Positions 36,624-45,602 of a DNA stretch of 64,000 nt are shown here, one piece after another (the first letter of the stretch is position 1; each line of letters opens with the position of its first letter). A program made the position numbers and the translations under genes. The notes below the pieces were generated by a model. That model was not told the DNA's origin and made no database searches. It was given only the letters and a program-made list of their open reading frames with translations. The stretch spans positions 1 through 64,000 of the forward strand of contig JAQXJP010000036.1 of assembly GCA_029008875.1 (NCBI GenBank), read 5' to 3'. The DNA comes from Lachnospiraceae bacterium. GTDB taxonomy: Bacteria; Bacillota; Clostridia; Lachnospirales; Lachnospiraceae.

Positions 36624-37163
36624 ATGGCGTGGGAATTTGATTTTTTGGTGGCATTACAGGGGATGCGTTCCCCAATTATGGATGGGATTATGGCATTTTT
36701 GTCCAATCTGGGGAATGCAGGAGTGTTTTGGATTTTGCTCAGTGCGGTCCTGTTGCTGATTCCCAGGTATCGCAAGGTGGGACTGGAGATGCTTCTCTCC
36801 ATTGCTGTTACCTTCGTAATCGGAAATCTGATTCTCAAGAATCTTGTGGCCAGACCCAGGCCCTGTGACAATGTGGCACAATACCAAGCCATTATTGATT
36901 CTCTGGTGGTGGCCAGACCCAGTGACTGGTCCTTTCCCTCCGGGCATTCCATGAACGGGTTTACCGCGGCGGTTGCGCTGTTGTGCAACGACCGCAAGCT
37001 TGGAATTCCCGCTATCGTCCTTGCGGCGCTGATTGCATTCTCGAGACTGTACAATTTTATGCATTTTCCCACGGATGTGATTGCAGGAATTGTGCTGGGG
37101 ACAGTGGTTGCGCTTTTGGTGGATCTCCTCTTTCGCAAGAAGGGCTGGAAGAGAGCCCAATAG
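36624..37163 (+). CDS. PAP2-family membrane phosphatase
   Basis: The protein has 179 residues with about five helices and the three PAP2 active-site motifs: KNLVARPRPC (80-89), PSGHSMNGFTA (about 108-118) and SRLYNFMHFPTDVIAG (about 140-155). It dephosphorylates a lipid phosphate such as undecaprenyl pyrophosphate or phosphatidic acid at the membrane. It has its own promoter. Which lipid is used cannot be told from sequence. Confidence 0.92.
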   Translation: MAWEFDFLVALQGMRSPIMDGIMAFLSNLGNAGVFWILLSAVLLLIPRYRKVGLEMLLSIAVTFVIGNLILKNLVARPRPCDNVAQYQAIIDSLVVARPSDWSFPSGHSMNGFTAAVALLCNDRKLGIPAIVLAALIAFSRLYNFMHFPTDVIAGIVLGTVVALLVDLLFRKKGWKRAQ

Positions 37164-37232
37164 GACTTCGAATGACTTCCGAAAGGCATACTTTTTGATG
37201 GAATTTCGGAGTTTATAAAGTTTTAAGAAACT

Positions 37233-37261
37233 TGCAAAGTACTGAAAACAGTGGGTTTGCA
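37233..37261 (+). other. Hairpin between the PAP2 gene and CIRCE
   Basis: TGCAAA/TTTGCA outer arms enclose ACTG-AAAA-CAGT. A true T run does not follow (TTAAATTATT), so termination of the PAP2 transcript here is possible but not clear. Confidence 0.35.
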
Positions 37262-37269
37262 TTAAATTA

Positions 37270-37296
37270 TTAGCACTCTTTTTGAAAGAGTGCTAA
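37270..37296. promoter_or_regulatory. CIRCE operator (HrcA binding site)
   Basis: TTAGCACTC (37270-37278), nine bases, GAGTGCTAA (37288-37296) is a perfect match to the CIRCE consensus. HrcA binds it and represses heat-shock genes. It lies just upstream of the likely htpG promoter (TTGACT at 37304-37309, TTATCA at 37326-37331). Confidence 0.97.
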
Positions 37297-37399
37297 TTTT
37301 TTGTTGACTTTTTATTTTTGCAGCCTTATCATTTTTATTAAAAGAGAAATTCCAAGGAATTTCACACAGGCAAAAATGATAGAAAAGGAGTGTTGCAGC

Positions 37400-39499
37400 A
37401 TGGCACAGAAACATGGAAATCTTTCCATTGACAGTGAAAATTTGTTCCCGATTATCAAGAAGTGGTTGTATTCCGATCACGACATCTTTTACAGAGAATT
37501 GATCTCAAACGGTTGTGATGCAATTACCAAATTGAAGAAGCTTGACATGATGGGAGAGTATTCCCTCCCGGCGGACTACAAGGCCAAGATTCAGGTGGTT
37601 GTGAATCCGGAGGAGAAGACCATCAAGATTATCGATAACGGTCTTGGTATGACAGCGGAGGAAGTGGAAGAATATATCAATCAGATTGCTTTTTCCGGAG
37701 CGACGGATTTCATTGAAAAATATAAGGACAAGTCCAACGACGATCAGATCATCGGACATTTTGGTCTGGGATTCTACTCCGCCTTTATGGTGGCAGATGA
37801 GGTAACCATCGATACCTTGTCCTACAAAGAGGGTGCCACACCGGTACACTGGTCCTGTGACGGCGGCACGGAATTTGATATGGAGGACGGAACTAAGGAT
37901 TCCGTGGGAACGGAGATTACGCTGTTTTTGAACGAGGATTGTCTGGAATTCGCCAATGAGTACCGCGCCCGTGAAATCATTGAGAAGTATTGCTCCTTTA
38001 TGCCGACGGAGATTTATCTGTCCAAGGCAAACGCACCGGAAGAATTCGAGACCATCGACAAGGCAGAACTTTTAGACACCGACAAGATGGTAGAGGAGAT
38101 TCATGTGCCTGCCAAGACCGAGGAGAAGGAGAATGAGGACGGAACCAAGGAAGTCGTGGAGGTGGAGCCGGAGAAGGATCAGGTGAAGATTGTGAAGCGT
38201 CCGGTACCGCTCAACGATCCCCGGCCTCTTTGGACCAAGAACCCCAACGACTGCACAAAGGAGGAGTATCTGGCATTTTACCGCAAGGTATTTCTGGATT
38301 ACAAGGAGCCGCTGTTCTGGATCCATCTGAATATGGATTATCCGTTCAACCTGAAGGGCATTTTGTACTTCCCCAAGATTAACACGGAGTACGATTCCAT
38401 CGAGGGAACCATTAAGTTGTACAACAACCAGGTATTTATTGCGGACAATATTAAGGAAGTGATTCCGGAGTTCTTGATGCTGCTTAAGGGCGTGATCGAC
38501 TGTCCGGATCTCCCGCTGAATGTATCTCGTTCCGCATTGCAGAATGATGGTTTCGTCAAGAAAATTTCCGAATATATCACCAAGAAAGTGGCCGACAAAT
38601 TGATCGGAATGTGCAAAACCGAAAAGGAGTCCTACGAGAAGTACTGGGATGACATCGCACCTTTCATCAAGTTCGGTTGCCTGAAGGACGAGAAATTCTG
38701 CGACAAGATGAATGACTACATCCTTTTCAAGGATATCAATGACAAATATCAGACCCTTCCGGAACTTCTGGTGCCGGTGGAAAAACCGGAGGAGACCGGG
38801 GATGCGGAAGAGAACGCGGAGACAACGGTGGAGACCGCAGACGGAGAGCCACTGGATTCCCAGGACGAGGATGAGGAGAAGGAGCCGGAGCGCAAGACGG
38901 TATATTACGTGACGGATGTGGTTCAGCAGGGACAGTACATCAATATGTTCAAGGAGCAGGGAATGAATGCGGTTATCCTGGATCACAGCATTGACACCTC
39001 CTTCATCACACAGCTGGAGCAGCGCAATGAGAATTACCAGTTTATGAGAATTGACGCGGATGTGACCGAGTCCTTGAAGGATGATTCCGCGGCAGAACTC
39101 ACCGAGGAGGAGACAACCACACTCACCGATTTGTTCAAATCCGTATTGAATAACGATCGCCTGACTGTGAAGGTGGAGCAGTTGAAAAATAAGGAGATTG
39201 CTTCCGTACTCACCCTTTCCGAGCAGGGAAGACGTATGCAGGATATGATGAAGATGTATGCTGCCGGCGGAATGGGCGGTATGGATCCCAATATGTTTGC
39301 AGCGGATCAGACATTGACCTTGAACGCAAATCATCCTCTTGTTCAGTACATCCTGAACAACAAGGATTCCGAGAATGTTCCAATGTTTGCGGAGCAGTTG
39401 TATGACCTTGCGAGAATCAGCAATCAGCAGCTCTCCCCGGAGGCAATGACAAGCTTCGTAAAGAGAAGCAATGATATCATGATGTTGTTGACGAAATAA
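37400..39499 (+). CDS. htpG: Hsp90-family molecular chaperone HtpG
   Basis: The protein has 699 residues, longer than typical bacterial HtpG (about 625). The GHKL ATPase domain is present: ELISNGCDAITKL, DNGLGMT and GHFGLGFYSAFMVADEV. The middle domain has RPLW, LNVSRSALQNDGFVKKI. The extra length comes from an acidic stretch between the N and middle domains (about 235-265, EEKENEDGTKEVVEVEPEKD) and another inside the middle to C-terminal part (about 460-500, rich in E, D, T), like the charged linker of eukaryotic Hsp90. It is controlled by CIRCE. AAGGAG lies 9 bp before the chosen ATG; an earlier in-frame ATG at 37301 lies within the promoter and is rejected. Confidence 0.95.
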   Translation: MAQKHGNLSIDSENLFPIIKKWLYSDHDIFYRELISNGCDAITKLKKLDMMGEYSLPADYKAKIQVVVNPEEKTIKIIDNGLGMTAEEVEEYINQIAFSGATDFIEKYKDKSNDDQIIGHFGLGFYSAFMVADEVTIDTLSYKEGATPVHWSCDGGTEFDMEDGTKDSVGTEITLFLNEDCLEFANEYRAREIIEKYCSFMPTEIYLSKANAPEEFETIDKAELLDTDKMVEEIHVPAKTEEKENEDGTKEVVEVEPEKDQVKIVKRPVPLNDPRPLWTKNPNDCTKEEYLAFYRKVFLDYKEPLFWIHLNMDYPFNLKGILYFPKINTEYDSIEGTIKLYNNQVFIADNIKEVIPEFLMLLKGVIDCPDLPLNVSRSALQNDGFVKKISEYITKKVADKLIGMCKTEKESYEKYWDDIAPFIKFGCLKDEKFCDKMNDYILFKDINDKYQTLPELLVPVEKPEETGDAEENAETTVETADGEPLDSQDEDEEKEPERKTVYYVTDVVQQGQYINMFKEQGMNAVILDHSIDTSFITQLEQRNENYQFMRIDADVTESLKDDSAAELTEEETTTLTDLFKSVLNNDRLTVKVEQLKNKEIASVLTLSEQGRRMQDMMKMYAAGGMGGMDPNMFAADQTLTLNANHPLVQYILNNKDSENVPMFAEQLYDLARISNQQLSPEAMTSFVKRSNDIMMLLTK

Positions 39500-39529
39500 T
39501 AAAAAATGGCGTACAATAGCGTATGCAGG

Positions 39530-39561
39530 AAAAGAGACTGTAAGATTACAGTCTCTTTTTT
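39530..39561 (+). terminator. Terminator of htpG
   Basis: A perfect 14-bp stem, AAAAGAGACTGTAA with TTACAGTCTCTTTT, is followed by T. It is nested in an outer inverted repeat GTATGCAG (39521-39528) / CTGCATAC (39570-39577). Confidence 0.92.
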
Positions 39562-39590
39562 CGGTATATCTGCATACAGGAGTGTCATTT

Positions 39591-40958
39591 ATGAGTTTGG
39601 AAGAGAATACAAAAGCAAAGAAAATACGTGGAAATATGACGGAGGGGAGCCCGGCAAAGTGCATGGTGGCGTTTGCCATTCCCATGATTCTGGGAAACCT
39701 GTTTCAGCAGCTGTACAACATCGTGGATTCCATCATTGTAGGCAAGATGGTGGGCCCCGATTCCCTGGCAGCGGTTGGGGCATCCACCTCCCTGACGGGA
39801 TTGTTTGTCATGATTGCACTGGGGACCGGAATCGGATGTTCCGTTGTGATTTCCCAGCTGTTCGGAGCGGAAAAAATTGAGGAAATGAAGACCGCAATTT
39901 CCACCGCGCTGATCACCATATTGATTTTTTCCTTGACGTTGAGCGTTCTGGGGCGAGCATGCAGCGGCAGTATTCTTCGGCTGTTACGCACTCCGGAAAA
40001 TATTTTTGGGGAAGCGGAAATCTATTTGAATATCTACTTTTATGGATTCTTTTTCTTGTTTTTGTACAATGCTTTTTCTGCGGTGTTCAATGCACTGGGA
40101 GATTCCCGAAAGCCGCTGTATTTTTTGATTTTCTCCTCCCTCCTCAACATCGGACTGGATCTGTATTTTGTGGGGGAGTGCAAGTGGGGAGTGGCAGGAG
40201 CGGCCTGGGCAACCCTGATTGCGCAGGCGGTATCGGCGCTGTTATCCTTTGTGGTACTGATGGCGAAACTGCATCGCATCCGGTGTGGCGAGTATCGCAA
40301 GTATGACCGGGGAATGCTGGGGAATATGACCAAGGTGGCTATCCCCACCATGGTGCAGCAGTCCATGGTCTCCGTCGGGATGCTACTGATCCAGGCTGCG
40401 GTGAACCAATTTGGCTCAGTGTTCATCGCAGGTTACACGGCGGCCTGCCGCCTGGACGGAATGGCGATTGTGCCCATGGTGAACTCCGGAAATGCCACCT
40501 CCACTTTCGTCGCACAAAACATCGGGGCGGACAAGCCGGAGCGTGTGAAAGCGGGATACCATGTGGGCCTTGTCATGGCCATGGGAATCGGCCTTGCAAT
40601 CGGAATTATCATGCAGTTTTTCGGAGCGGACTGTGTGGGCTGGTTCATGGATGCGGAGGAAGCGGCGGAGTCCATCGCCATCGGCGCACAATACATCGGC
40701 GTTGTATCCATGTTTTATTTTGTCATGGGTGCGATGAATGTCACCTCAGCGGTTTTAAGAGGCTCCGGGGACATGAGATGGTTTATGTCTGTCACGCTTC
40801 TGAATCTGTTGACAAGGGTTGTGTTAACCTACGCATTTGCAGAGGCAACTGCGGGAATGATTATTATGTGGGCAAACCCCATCGGCTGGGCGGTAGGACT
40901 CGGTGTGGCCTACTTTAGATACCGACAGGGCGGATGGCGAAAGATGAAGCTGGTGTAG
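39591..40958 (+). CDS. MATE-family multidrug/metabolite efflux transporter
   Basis: The protein has 455 residues and twelve helices in two similar halves. MVAFAIPMILGNLFQQLYNIVDSIIVGKMVG in the first half and KVAIPTMVQQSMVSVGMLLIQAAVNQFG in the second are the MATE repeat starts. It exports organic cations or drugs using sodium or protons. AGGAG lies 8 bp before the ATG; a GTG three codons upstream is less likely. No regulator is adjacent. Confidence 0.92.
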   Translation: MSLEENTKAKKIRGNMTEGSPAKCMVAFAIPMILGNLFQQLYNIVDSIIVGKMVGPDSLAAVGASTSLTGLFVMIALGTGIGCSVVISQLFGAEKIEEMKTAISTALITILIFSLTLSVLGRACSGSILRLLRTPENIFGEAEIYLNIYFYGFFFLFLYNAFSAVFNALGDSRKPLYFLIFSSLLNIGLDLYFVGECKWGVAGAAWATLIAQAVSALLSFVVLMAKLHRIRCGEYRKYDRGMLGNMTKVAIPTMVQQSMVSVGMLLIQAAVNQFGSVFIAGYTAACRLDGMAIVPMVNSGNATSTFVAQNIGADKPERVKAGYHVGLVMAMGIGLAIGIIMQFFGADCVGWFMDAEEAAESIAIGAQYIGVVSMFYFVMGAMNVTSAVLRGSGDMRWFMSVTLLNLLTRVVLTYAFAEATAGMIIMWANPIGWAVGLGVAYFRYRQGGWRKMKLV

Positions 40959-41038
40959 ACGGCGGGATTGCGAAAAATCCAAGAGGAAGTTGAAGAGGAC
41001 GATATCAAATTAGTAGAAATAGGTATGGAGGAAATGAG

Positions 41039-41425
41039 ATGCTGAAAGAAGGAATCAAAGGATATTCAGAACTTACGGTGACGGAGGAGATGGCCGCAAA
41101 AAATGTGGGCAGCGGAACCCTTATGGTTTTTGCAACCCCCGCCATGATAGCGCTGATGGAGAAGACCGCATGGGAGAGCGTGCAGCCGGAATTGGAGGAA
41201 GGCAGCGGCACCGTGGGAACGGCCCTAAATGTGAAGCATGTGGCGGCAACTCCCATGGGAATGAAGGTGACCTGTGAGACGGAGCTTATCAAGGTGGAGG
41301 GACGTGCTCTTACCTTTTCGATAAAGGCCTACGATGAAGCGGGACTGATCGGAGAGGGAACCCATGAGCGGTTTGTGGTGTACAACGAGAAATTCCAGGC
41401 AAAGGCGGACGCCAAGAGAGGGTAA
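41039..41425 (+). CDS. FlK-like thioesterase (hotdog fold)
   Basis: This 128-residue protein reads LTVTEEMAAKNVGSGTLMVFATPAMIALMEKTAW at its start and GLIGEGTHERFVV near its end. That combination (T..GSG..VFATP, E, GTHER) is that of fluoroacetyl-CoA thioesterase FlK relatives common in Clostridia. It hydrolyses an acyl-CoA of unknown kind. GGAGG lies 7 bp before the ATG. A terminator follows. Confidence 0.88.
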   Translation: MLKEGIKGYSELTVTEEMAAKNVGSGTLMVFATPAMIALMEKTAWESVQPELEEGSGTVGTALNVKHVAATPMGMKVTCETELIKVEGRALTFSIKAYDEAGLIGEGTHERFVVYNEKFQAKADAKRG

Positions 41426-41436
41426 CACGTGAAAAG

Positions 41437-41475
41437 AAAAATTCCCATTCATTTTTATAATGGATGGGGATTTTT
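41437..41475 (+). terminator. Terminator of the FlK-like thioesterase gene
   Basis: AAAATTCCCATTCAT (about 41437-41452) pairs with ATGGATGGGGATTTT (one G-T and one offset) around a short AT loop, followed by T5. Confidence 0.8.
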
Positions 41476-41715
41476 GCTCTAGTTGGTCATCTACGACTGC
41501 GATTTTGAATTTTACTAACTTTGTCTGGCCTTTCGGTAAATTCGTTAGTAAATCTTCAATCGTGATTCTGAAAAAATGACGGTGAAAAAAACACAAAAAC
41601 AAATGCAGAAACGAGCAAAAAAAATGCACCATCATCCGTGACAAAACGGACCTCATGTCAATAGTGAACAAATGCAGCAAAAAGTGCGCAACAAATCAAA
41701 GGTTGCGCGTTTTTT
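41476..41715 (+). ncRNA. Candidate small RNA or vestigial leader ending in an orphan terminator
   Basis: This 240-bp gene-free stretch ends in a clean intrinsic terminator: GCGCAAC (41686-41692), 9-base loop, GTTGCGC (41702-41708), then T6. A different terminator already closes the thioesterase gene at 41475, so this one needs another transcript. The interval also holds the nearly repeated AAATGCAG blocks (about 41601 and 41671). No -10/-35 pair is convincing. Confidence 0.4.
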
Positions 41716-41760
41716 GTTTTGTATATTTTTTTGTGGTACTGTGGTCACAAATTGGGAAAA

Positions 41761-41776
41761 AGTGATAAAAATCACA
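41761..41776. promoter_or_regulatory. CRP/FNR-type palindrome upstream of the galactanase gene
   Basis: AGTGA-N6-TCACA matches the CRP core TGTGA-N6-TCACA except for the first base. It lies 25 bp before the presumed -35. A regulator of this family binding here is inference only. Confidence 0.4.
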
Positions 41777-41800
41777 TAAAAACATTGGAAAAACTGACGA

Positions 41801-41830
41801 TTGCCAGAAAAAACACTCATCGTGTAAACT
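41801..41830 (+). promoter_or_regulatory. Probable galactanase promoter
   Basis: TTGCCA (41801-41806), 18-bp spacer, TAAACT (41825-41830). Confidence 0.45.
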
Positions 41831-41840
41831 GACCTTGTTG

Positions 41841-41860
41841 TTGAGCAACCGTTTGCTCAA
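41841..41860. promoter_or_regulatory. LacI/GalR-type operator before the galactanase gene
   Basis: The 20-bp sequence TTGAGCAACCGTTTGCTCAA is palindromic but for one position, and has the central CG typical of LacI-family operators. Lying just downstream of the promoter, it would block transcription until the inducer sugar is present. The cognate repressor gene is not in this window. Confidence 0.7.
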
Positions 41861-41895
41861 ATTTGTAAGCGTGTATGAATTAAGGAGAGATTGTG

Positions 41896-44800
41896 ATGAG
41901 AAAGAATGGGAAGAGGCGTTTCGCCAGCTTTGTGCTTGCGGCTGCGGTAATCTTGAGTCAGTTGGGCCTTGTGGCCGTCAATCTGGAGACGGTGAAGGCG
42001 GACGTGACAACGGCGGAGGAAGTTGCATTGCAGGATGCGGATTTTACCGGCGATTTGTGGGGTGATGGAGTCTGGACCGTGTCACCCAACACATGGGAGA
42101 ATACAGAGTTCTCATATTTTACATATGCGGATAATGCATGGATGAATGCCCCGCAAAACGGTGGAACCACATCCTTTAAGTTTTGGATGAAGGACGCCGG
42201 AAACTTTACTTTGACCCAGACGGTCAGTGAGCTCCCAGCAGGAACATACACCCTCTCTTCCTATGTGATGGGATCCGGAGCGGATGTGTCGCTGATATTT
42301 GGAGATGATTCCTCCGAGCAAACCTCTCTGGAGGGGTATAATACATGGAAGAACATCAGTGATACCTTCACAGTGGAGGAGAATCTGACAGACGTTACCA
42401 TCGGTTTTTCTGTGGCTGTGGCAGCGGACGGATGGGGATATCTGGATAGCCTGACTCTATGCGGTGAGAGCTTGGAGACTTCCGAAGAGGAAGAACCCAA
42501 AGAGGAAGAACCCGAAGAGGAAGAACCCAAAGAGTGGGAGGCAACTGCGGCACTTACCAACGGTGACTTCGAGACCGGGGATGCCTCCAAATGGACAATC
42601 TCGGGCGGAGCGGATGTTACCTACACAGTAAAGACCGATGAGTGGGCTACCAACAATACGACCAAAATATTGAATATTTACAATGGAGGTTCCGAAGCGG
42701 AATCCTTTTATATGAGTCAGAGTGTAACCCTCCCTGCGGGAACCTTCAAGGTGAGCTGGAGCCAGGAAGGGGCGGGAGCTGCCTCAGGGCTTAAATTTGT
42801 GGCACAGGCGGGCGATCAGATGCTGACATCCAAGGTGTTGGATGATACCACCGGATGGGATGCTTGGAGTAACTGTGAGTCTCAGGAATTTACCCTTACC
42901 GAACAGACCACCGTCACCATCGCTTTTTCCGGCGATTTGGCGGCAGGATACTGGGGTGATCTGGACAATATTGTACTTCGTTCTCTCGGCAGTGTTGAGC
43001 TTCCGGGACAGAGCCAGGAGGATGAAAACCCGGATGAGGATACTGCCGTTGAGGCGGATGTGTATGTGGAGAAGATTTCGGGGATGGACGAGGATTTCAT
43101 CACAGGAGCGGATGTGTCTTCTTATCTCTCTATCATAAACAGTGGAGCAACGTTCTACAATGAGGACGGGGAAGCATTGGATGGACAGGGATTCTTCGAT
43201 TTGCTGGCACAGGGTGGCACAAACTACATTCGACTTCGTGTGTGGAACAATCCTTACGATACAAACGGAAACGGGTACGGCGGCGGAAACAATGATTTGG
43301 AGGCTGCCAAGGTGATGGGACAGTACGCTACAAATGCGGGAATGAAGGTGCTCATCGACTTCCATTACTCCGATTTCTGGGCGGATCCGGGAAAGCAGAA
43401 GGCTCCCAAGGCATGGAACGCAATGTCAGTGGAAGAGAAGGCAAGTGCAGTCAGCGAATACACCACATCTTCCCTGAAATACCTGTTGGACAGCGGTGTT
43501 GATGTGGGTATGGTGCAGATTGGAAATGAGACGACGAATGCCATCTGTGGTGTGAGCTTCTCCAGCGCAACCAAAGATGCCTGCGCAATCTTCGATGCGG
43601 GCTGTGACGCAGTTCACAATGTGGCGGCGGAGTACAACAGAGAGATTTTGGCGGCAATCCACTTTACCAACCCGGAGCGTTCCGGCAACTATGCAACTTT
43701 TGCAAAGAGATTGGATACCTACGATGTAAGCTACGATGTGTTTGCCTCTTCTTACTATCCGTATTGGCATGGAACCCTGGACAATCTGACCAGCGTTTTG
43801 AAGAATGTGGCAGATACCTACGACAAGAAGGTTATGGTTGCGGAGACCTCCTGGGCATGGACTCTTGAGGACGGAGACGGACATGACAACACGGTTCGTG
43901 TGGGAAGCAATGACAGCGGTCAGCCCTATGATTTTTCTGTGCAGGGGCAGTGCACGGAGATTGCAGCAGTGGCAAAAGCCGTTGCTAACGTAGGAGATAA
44001 GGGAATCGGATTGTTCTACTGGGAAAACGCATGGATACCGGTGGAATATGCATATGACGAGAACGGAAATGTAGATGATGCTGTGTTGGCATCCAACAAG
44101 GCGAAATGGGAGGCAAACGGATCCGGATGGGCTTCCTCCTACGCAGCCGAGTATGATGCAGATGATGCCGGAAAATGGTATGGCGGTTCCGCAGTGGACA
44201 ATCAGGCATGGTTTGATTTTAGCGGGAAGGCACTTCCTACCGTGAATGTGTACAACTATATGCGAACCGGAACCAGCGTGGCACTGGCCGTGGAGAAGAT
44301 TTCGGTTCCGGATGTGACCGTGGCGCTCTCCGAAGCGGATACCATCACATTGCCGGAAAAAGCGACTGTGACCTACAACACCGGTGTCACCGCAGAAGTG
44401 GATGTCACATGGGATACACAGGCTCTTGCGGACGCAGTTGCAGCCGGAATCGGAAGCTATCGCGTCAGCGGCGTCGCAGTGGTGGATGAGAAGGAATACG
44501 ATGTAGCCGTAGCCCTTGTCATCGAGGCGGATAACCTGTTGGATAATTCCGGATTTGAGAACGGATTGGACGGATGGACCGTGTCCAACAACTACTTTAA
44601 TACTTCGGACGCATCCAGCAACTCTCGCACCGGAAACGGATGCTTACATTTCTATACTGCTGTGGCAGGGGTGGAAAGCACCGCCAGCCAGACCGTCACA
44701 CTCAATCGTGGTGTGTACAGCGCAGGTGCCTATTTGCAGGGTGGAAATGCAGGCGACACGGATGTAATGGCAATTCAGGTTACGGTGGGTGAGCGTGAGT

Positions 44801-45411
44801 ATATCGCTTACGGAACCGTAGAAGGATGGAAGGTGTGGAGCAATCCCACCATTCAGGAAATCGAGATTGCAGAGGATGGCACCCAGGTTACCGTCACACT
44901 GCTCCTTGCAGATTTGTCTGCAGGCGTGTGGGGATCCTTCGATGATGTGAAGCTGGTGCGAACCGGCGATCTTGCGGCGGAGGAAACCGCTGAGGAAGAA
45001 GAGAAAACAGATCGCGAGGAAGGAACAAGCGCGGGTACAGGCAATGCAAATAGCAACAACAGCGGCAATGCAAGTTCCCAGATATACAACGTGGCAGCAA
45101 CCGCGATACAGATTCCTGCTGAAGCTGTTTCGGTGGAAGAGACTCCTATCATAGCAAATCGCACCGTACAGGGTGTGAGCACTGCGTCTGAAACCACAGC
45201 ACAGCAGGATGAGGCTGCGGAGGAAGTTGCAGTGACGGAAGCGGAGCAGGATGAGGTTGTATTGGATGAGGATGCCGTTCCGTTGGACGGTGAGACCGTG
45301 GAACAAGCAGGTCGCACAGGTATGTGGATTGTTGCACTGGTAAGCGCATGTGCAATCCTTGGCCTTGGATGCGCGGGAGCCTATGTAGTTTCCGGAAAGC
45401 GCGTAAAATAA
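41896..45411 (+). CDS. Cell-surface endo-beta-1,4-galactanase (GH53) with carbohydrate-binding modules
   Basis: The protein has 1171 residues. A signal peptide (1-about 36) is followed by two similar beta-sandwich modules (about 40-190 and 215-365) of CBM type, separated by an EEEPKEEEPE repeat linker. The GH53 catalytic barrel (about 395-785) has acid/base E545 in VQIGNETT and nucleophile E650 in VMVAETSWAW. Then come a bacterial Ig-like domain (about 795-875), a third module like the first two (about 878-1010), an E/T/S-rich stalk, and a C-terminal membrane helix with basic tail (about 1140-1171) instead of an LPxTG signal. It cleaves pectic arabinogalactan type I at the cell surface. AAGGAGAG lies before the ATG; a GTG one codon earlier is possible. 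Confidence 0.93.
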   Translation: MRKNGKRRFASFVLAAAVILSQLGLVAVNLETVKADVTTAEEVALQDADFTGDLWGDGVWTVSPNTWENTEFSYFTYADNAWMNAPQNGGTTSFKFWMKDAGNFTLTQTVSELPAGTYTLSSYVMGSGADVSLIFGDDSSEQTSLEGYNTWKNISDTFTVEENLTDVTIGFSVAVAADGWGYLDSLTLCGESLETSEEEEPKEEEPEEEEPKEWEATAALTNGDFETGDASKWTISGGADVTYTVKTDEWATNNTTKILNIYNGGSEAESFYMSQSVTLPAGTFKVSWSQEGAGAASGLKFVAQAGDQMLTSKVLDDTTGWDAWSNCESQEFTLTEQTTVTIAFSGDLAAGYWGDLDNIVLRSLGSVELPGQSQEDENPDEDTAVEADVYVEKISGMDEDFITGADVSSYLSIINSGATFYNEDGEALDGQGFFDLLAQGGTNYIRLRVWNNPYDTNGNGYGGGNNDLEAAKVMGQYATNAGMKVLIDFHYSDFWADPGKQKAPKAWNAMSVEEKASAVSEYTTSSLKYLLDSGVDVGMVQIGNETTNAICGVSFSSATKDACAIFDAGCDAVHNVAAEYNREILAAIHFTNPERSGNYATFAKRLDTYDVSYDVFASSYYPYWHGTLDNLTSVLKNVADTYDKKVMVAETSWAWTLEDGDGHDNTVRVGSNDSGQPYDFSVQGQCTEIAAVAKAVANVGDKGIGLFYWENAWIPVEYAYDENGNVDDAVLASNKAKWEANGSGWASSYAAEYDADDAGKWYGGSAVDNQAWFDFSGKALPTVNVYNYMRTGTSVALAVEKISVPDVTVALSEADTITLPEKATVTYNTGVTAEVDVTWDTQALADAVAAGIGSYRVSGVAVVDEKEYDVAVALVIEADNLLDNSGFENGLDGWTVSNNYFNTSDASSNSRTGNGCLHFYTAVAGVESTASQTVTLNRGVYSAGAYLQGGNAGDTDVMAIQVTVGEREYIAYGTVEGWKVWSNPTIQEIEIAEDGTQVTVTLLLADLSAGVWGSFDDVKLVRTGDLAAEETAEEEEKTDREEGTSAGTGNANSNNSGNASSQIYNVAATAIQIPAEAVSVEETPIIANRTVQGVSTASETTAQQDEAAEEVAVTEAEQDEVVLDEDAVPLDGETVEQAGRTGMWIVALVSACAILGLGCAGAYVVSGKRVK

Positions 45412-45431
45412 AAGAATAAAAGAATTCATAC

Positions 45432-45491
45432 AAAGTCCCTTTACCATGAGGTTATTTTCTACAAAAAGAACCGATTGGCAGAGGGACTTTT
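45432..45491 (+). terminator. Possible terminator of the galactanase gene
   Basis: AAAGTCCCT (45432-45440) pairs with AGGGACTTT (45482-45490), followed by T. The loop is long (41 bases), so strength is uncertain. Confidence 0.5.
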
Positions 45492-45521
45492 GTTGTAGTT
45501 TGATAAAAATAAAAAAGGATA

Positions 45522-45553
45522 TTGACTTCTAATTGCAGTTAGCATATACTAAC
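45522..45553 (+). promoter_or_regulatory. feo promoter with overlapping iron-type operator
   Basis: TTGACT (45522-45527), 17-bp spacer and TATACT (45545-45550) form a good promoter. The inverted repeat GTTAG-N6-CTAAC (45538-45553) covers the -10. The same repeat occurs again before feoB. It resembles DtxR/IdeR-family operators, so iron-dependent repression is likely. Confidence 0.8.
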
Positions 45554-45602
45554 CAAAGAAAAGAGCCAAATCGATAAATTAGATCAAAAAGGAGGGGGCA
45601 TA

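Noticed and set aside
37174-37211. Terminator after the PAP2 gene from CTTCCGAAA / TTTCGGAG arms
   Set aside because: The stem is short and interrupted, with a long loop and no T run.
38072-39685. 537-residue minus-strand frame opposite htpG
   Set aside because: Antisense shadow; Leu/Ile/His-rich composition with no domain, and htpG is certain.
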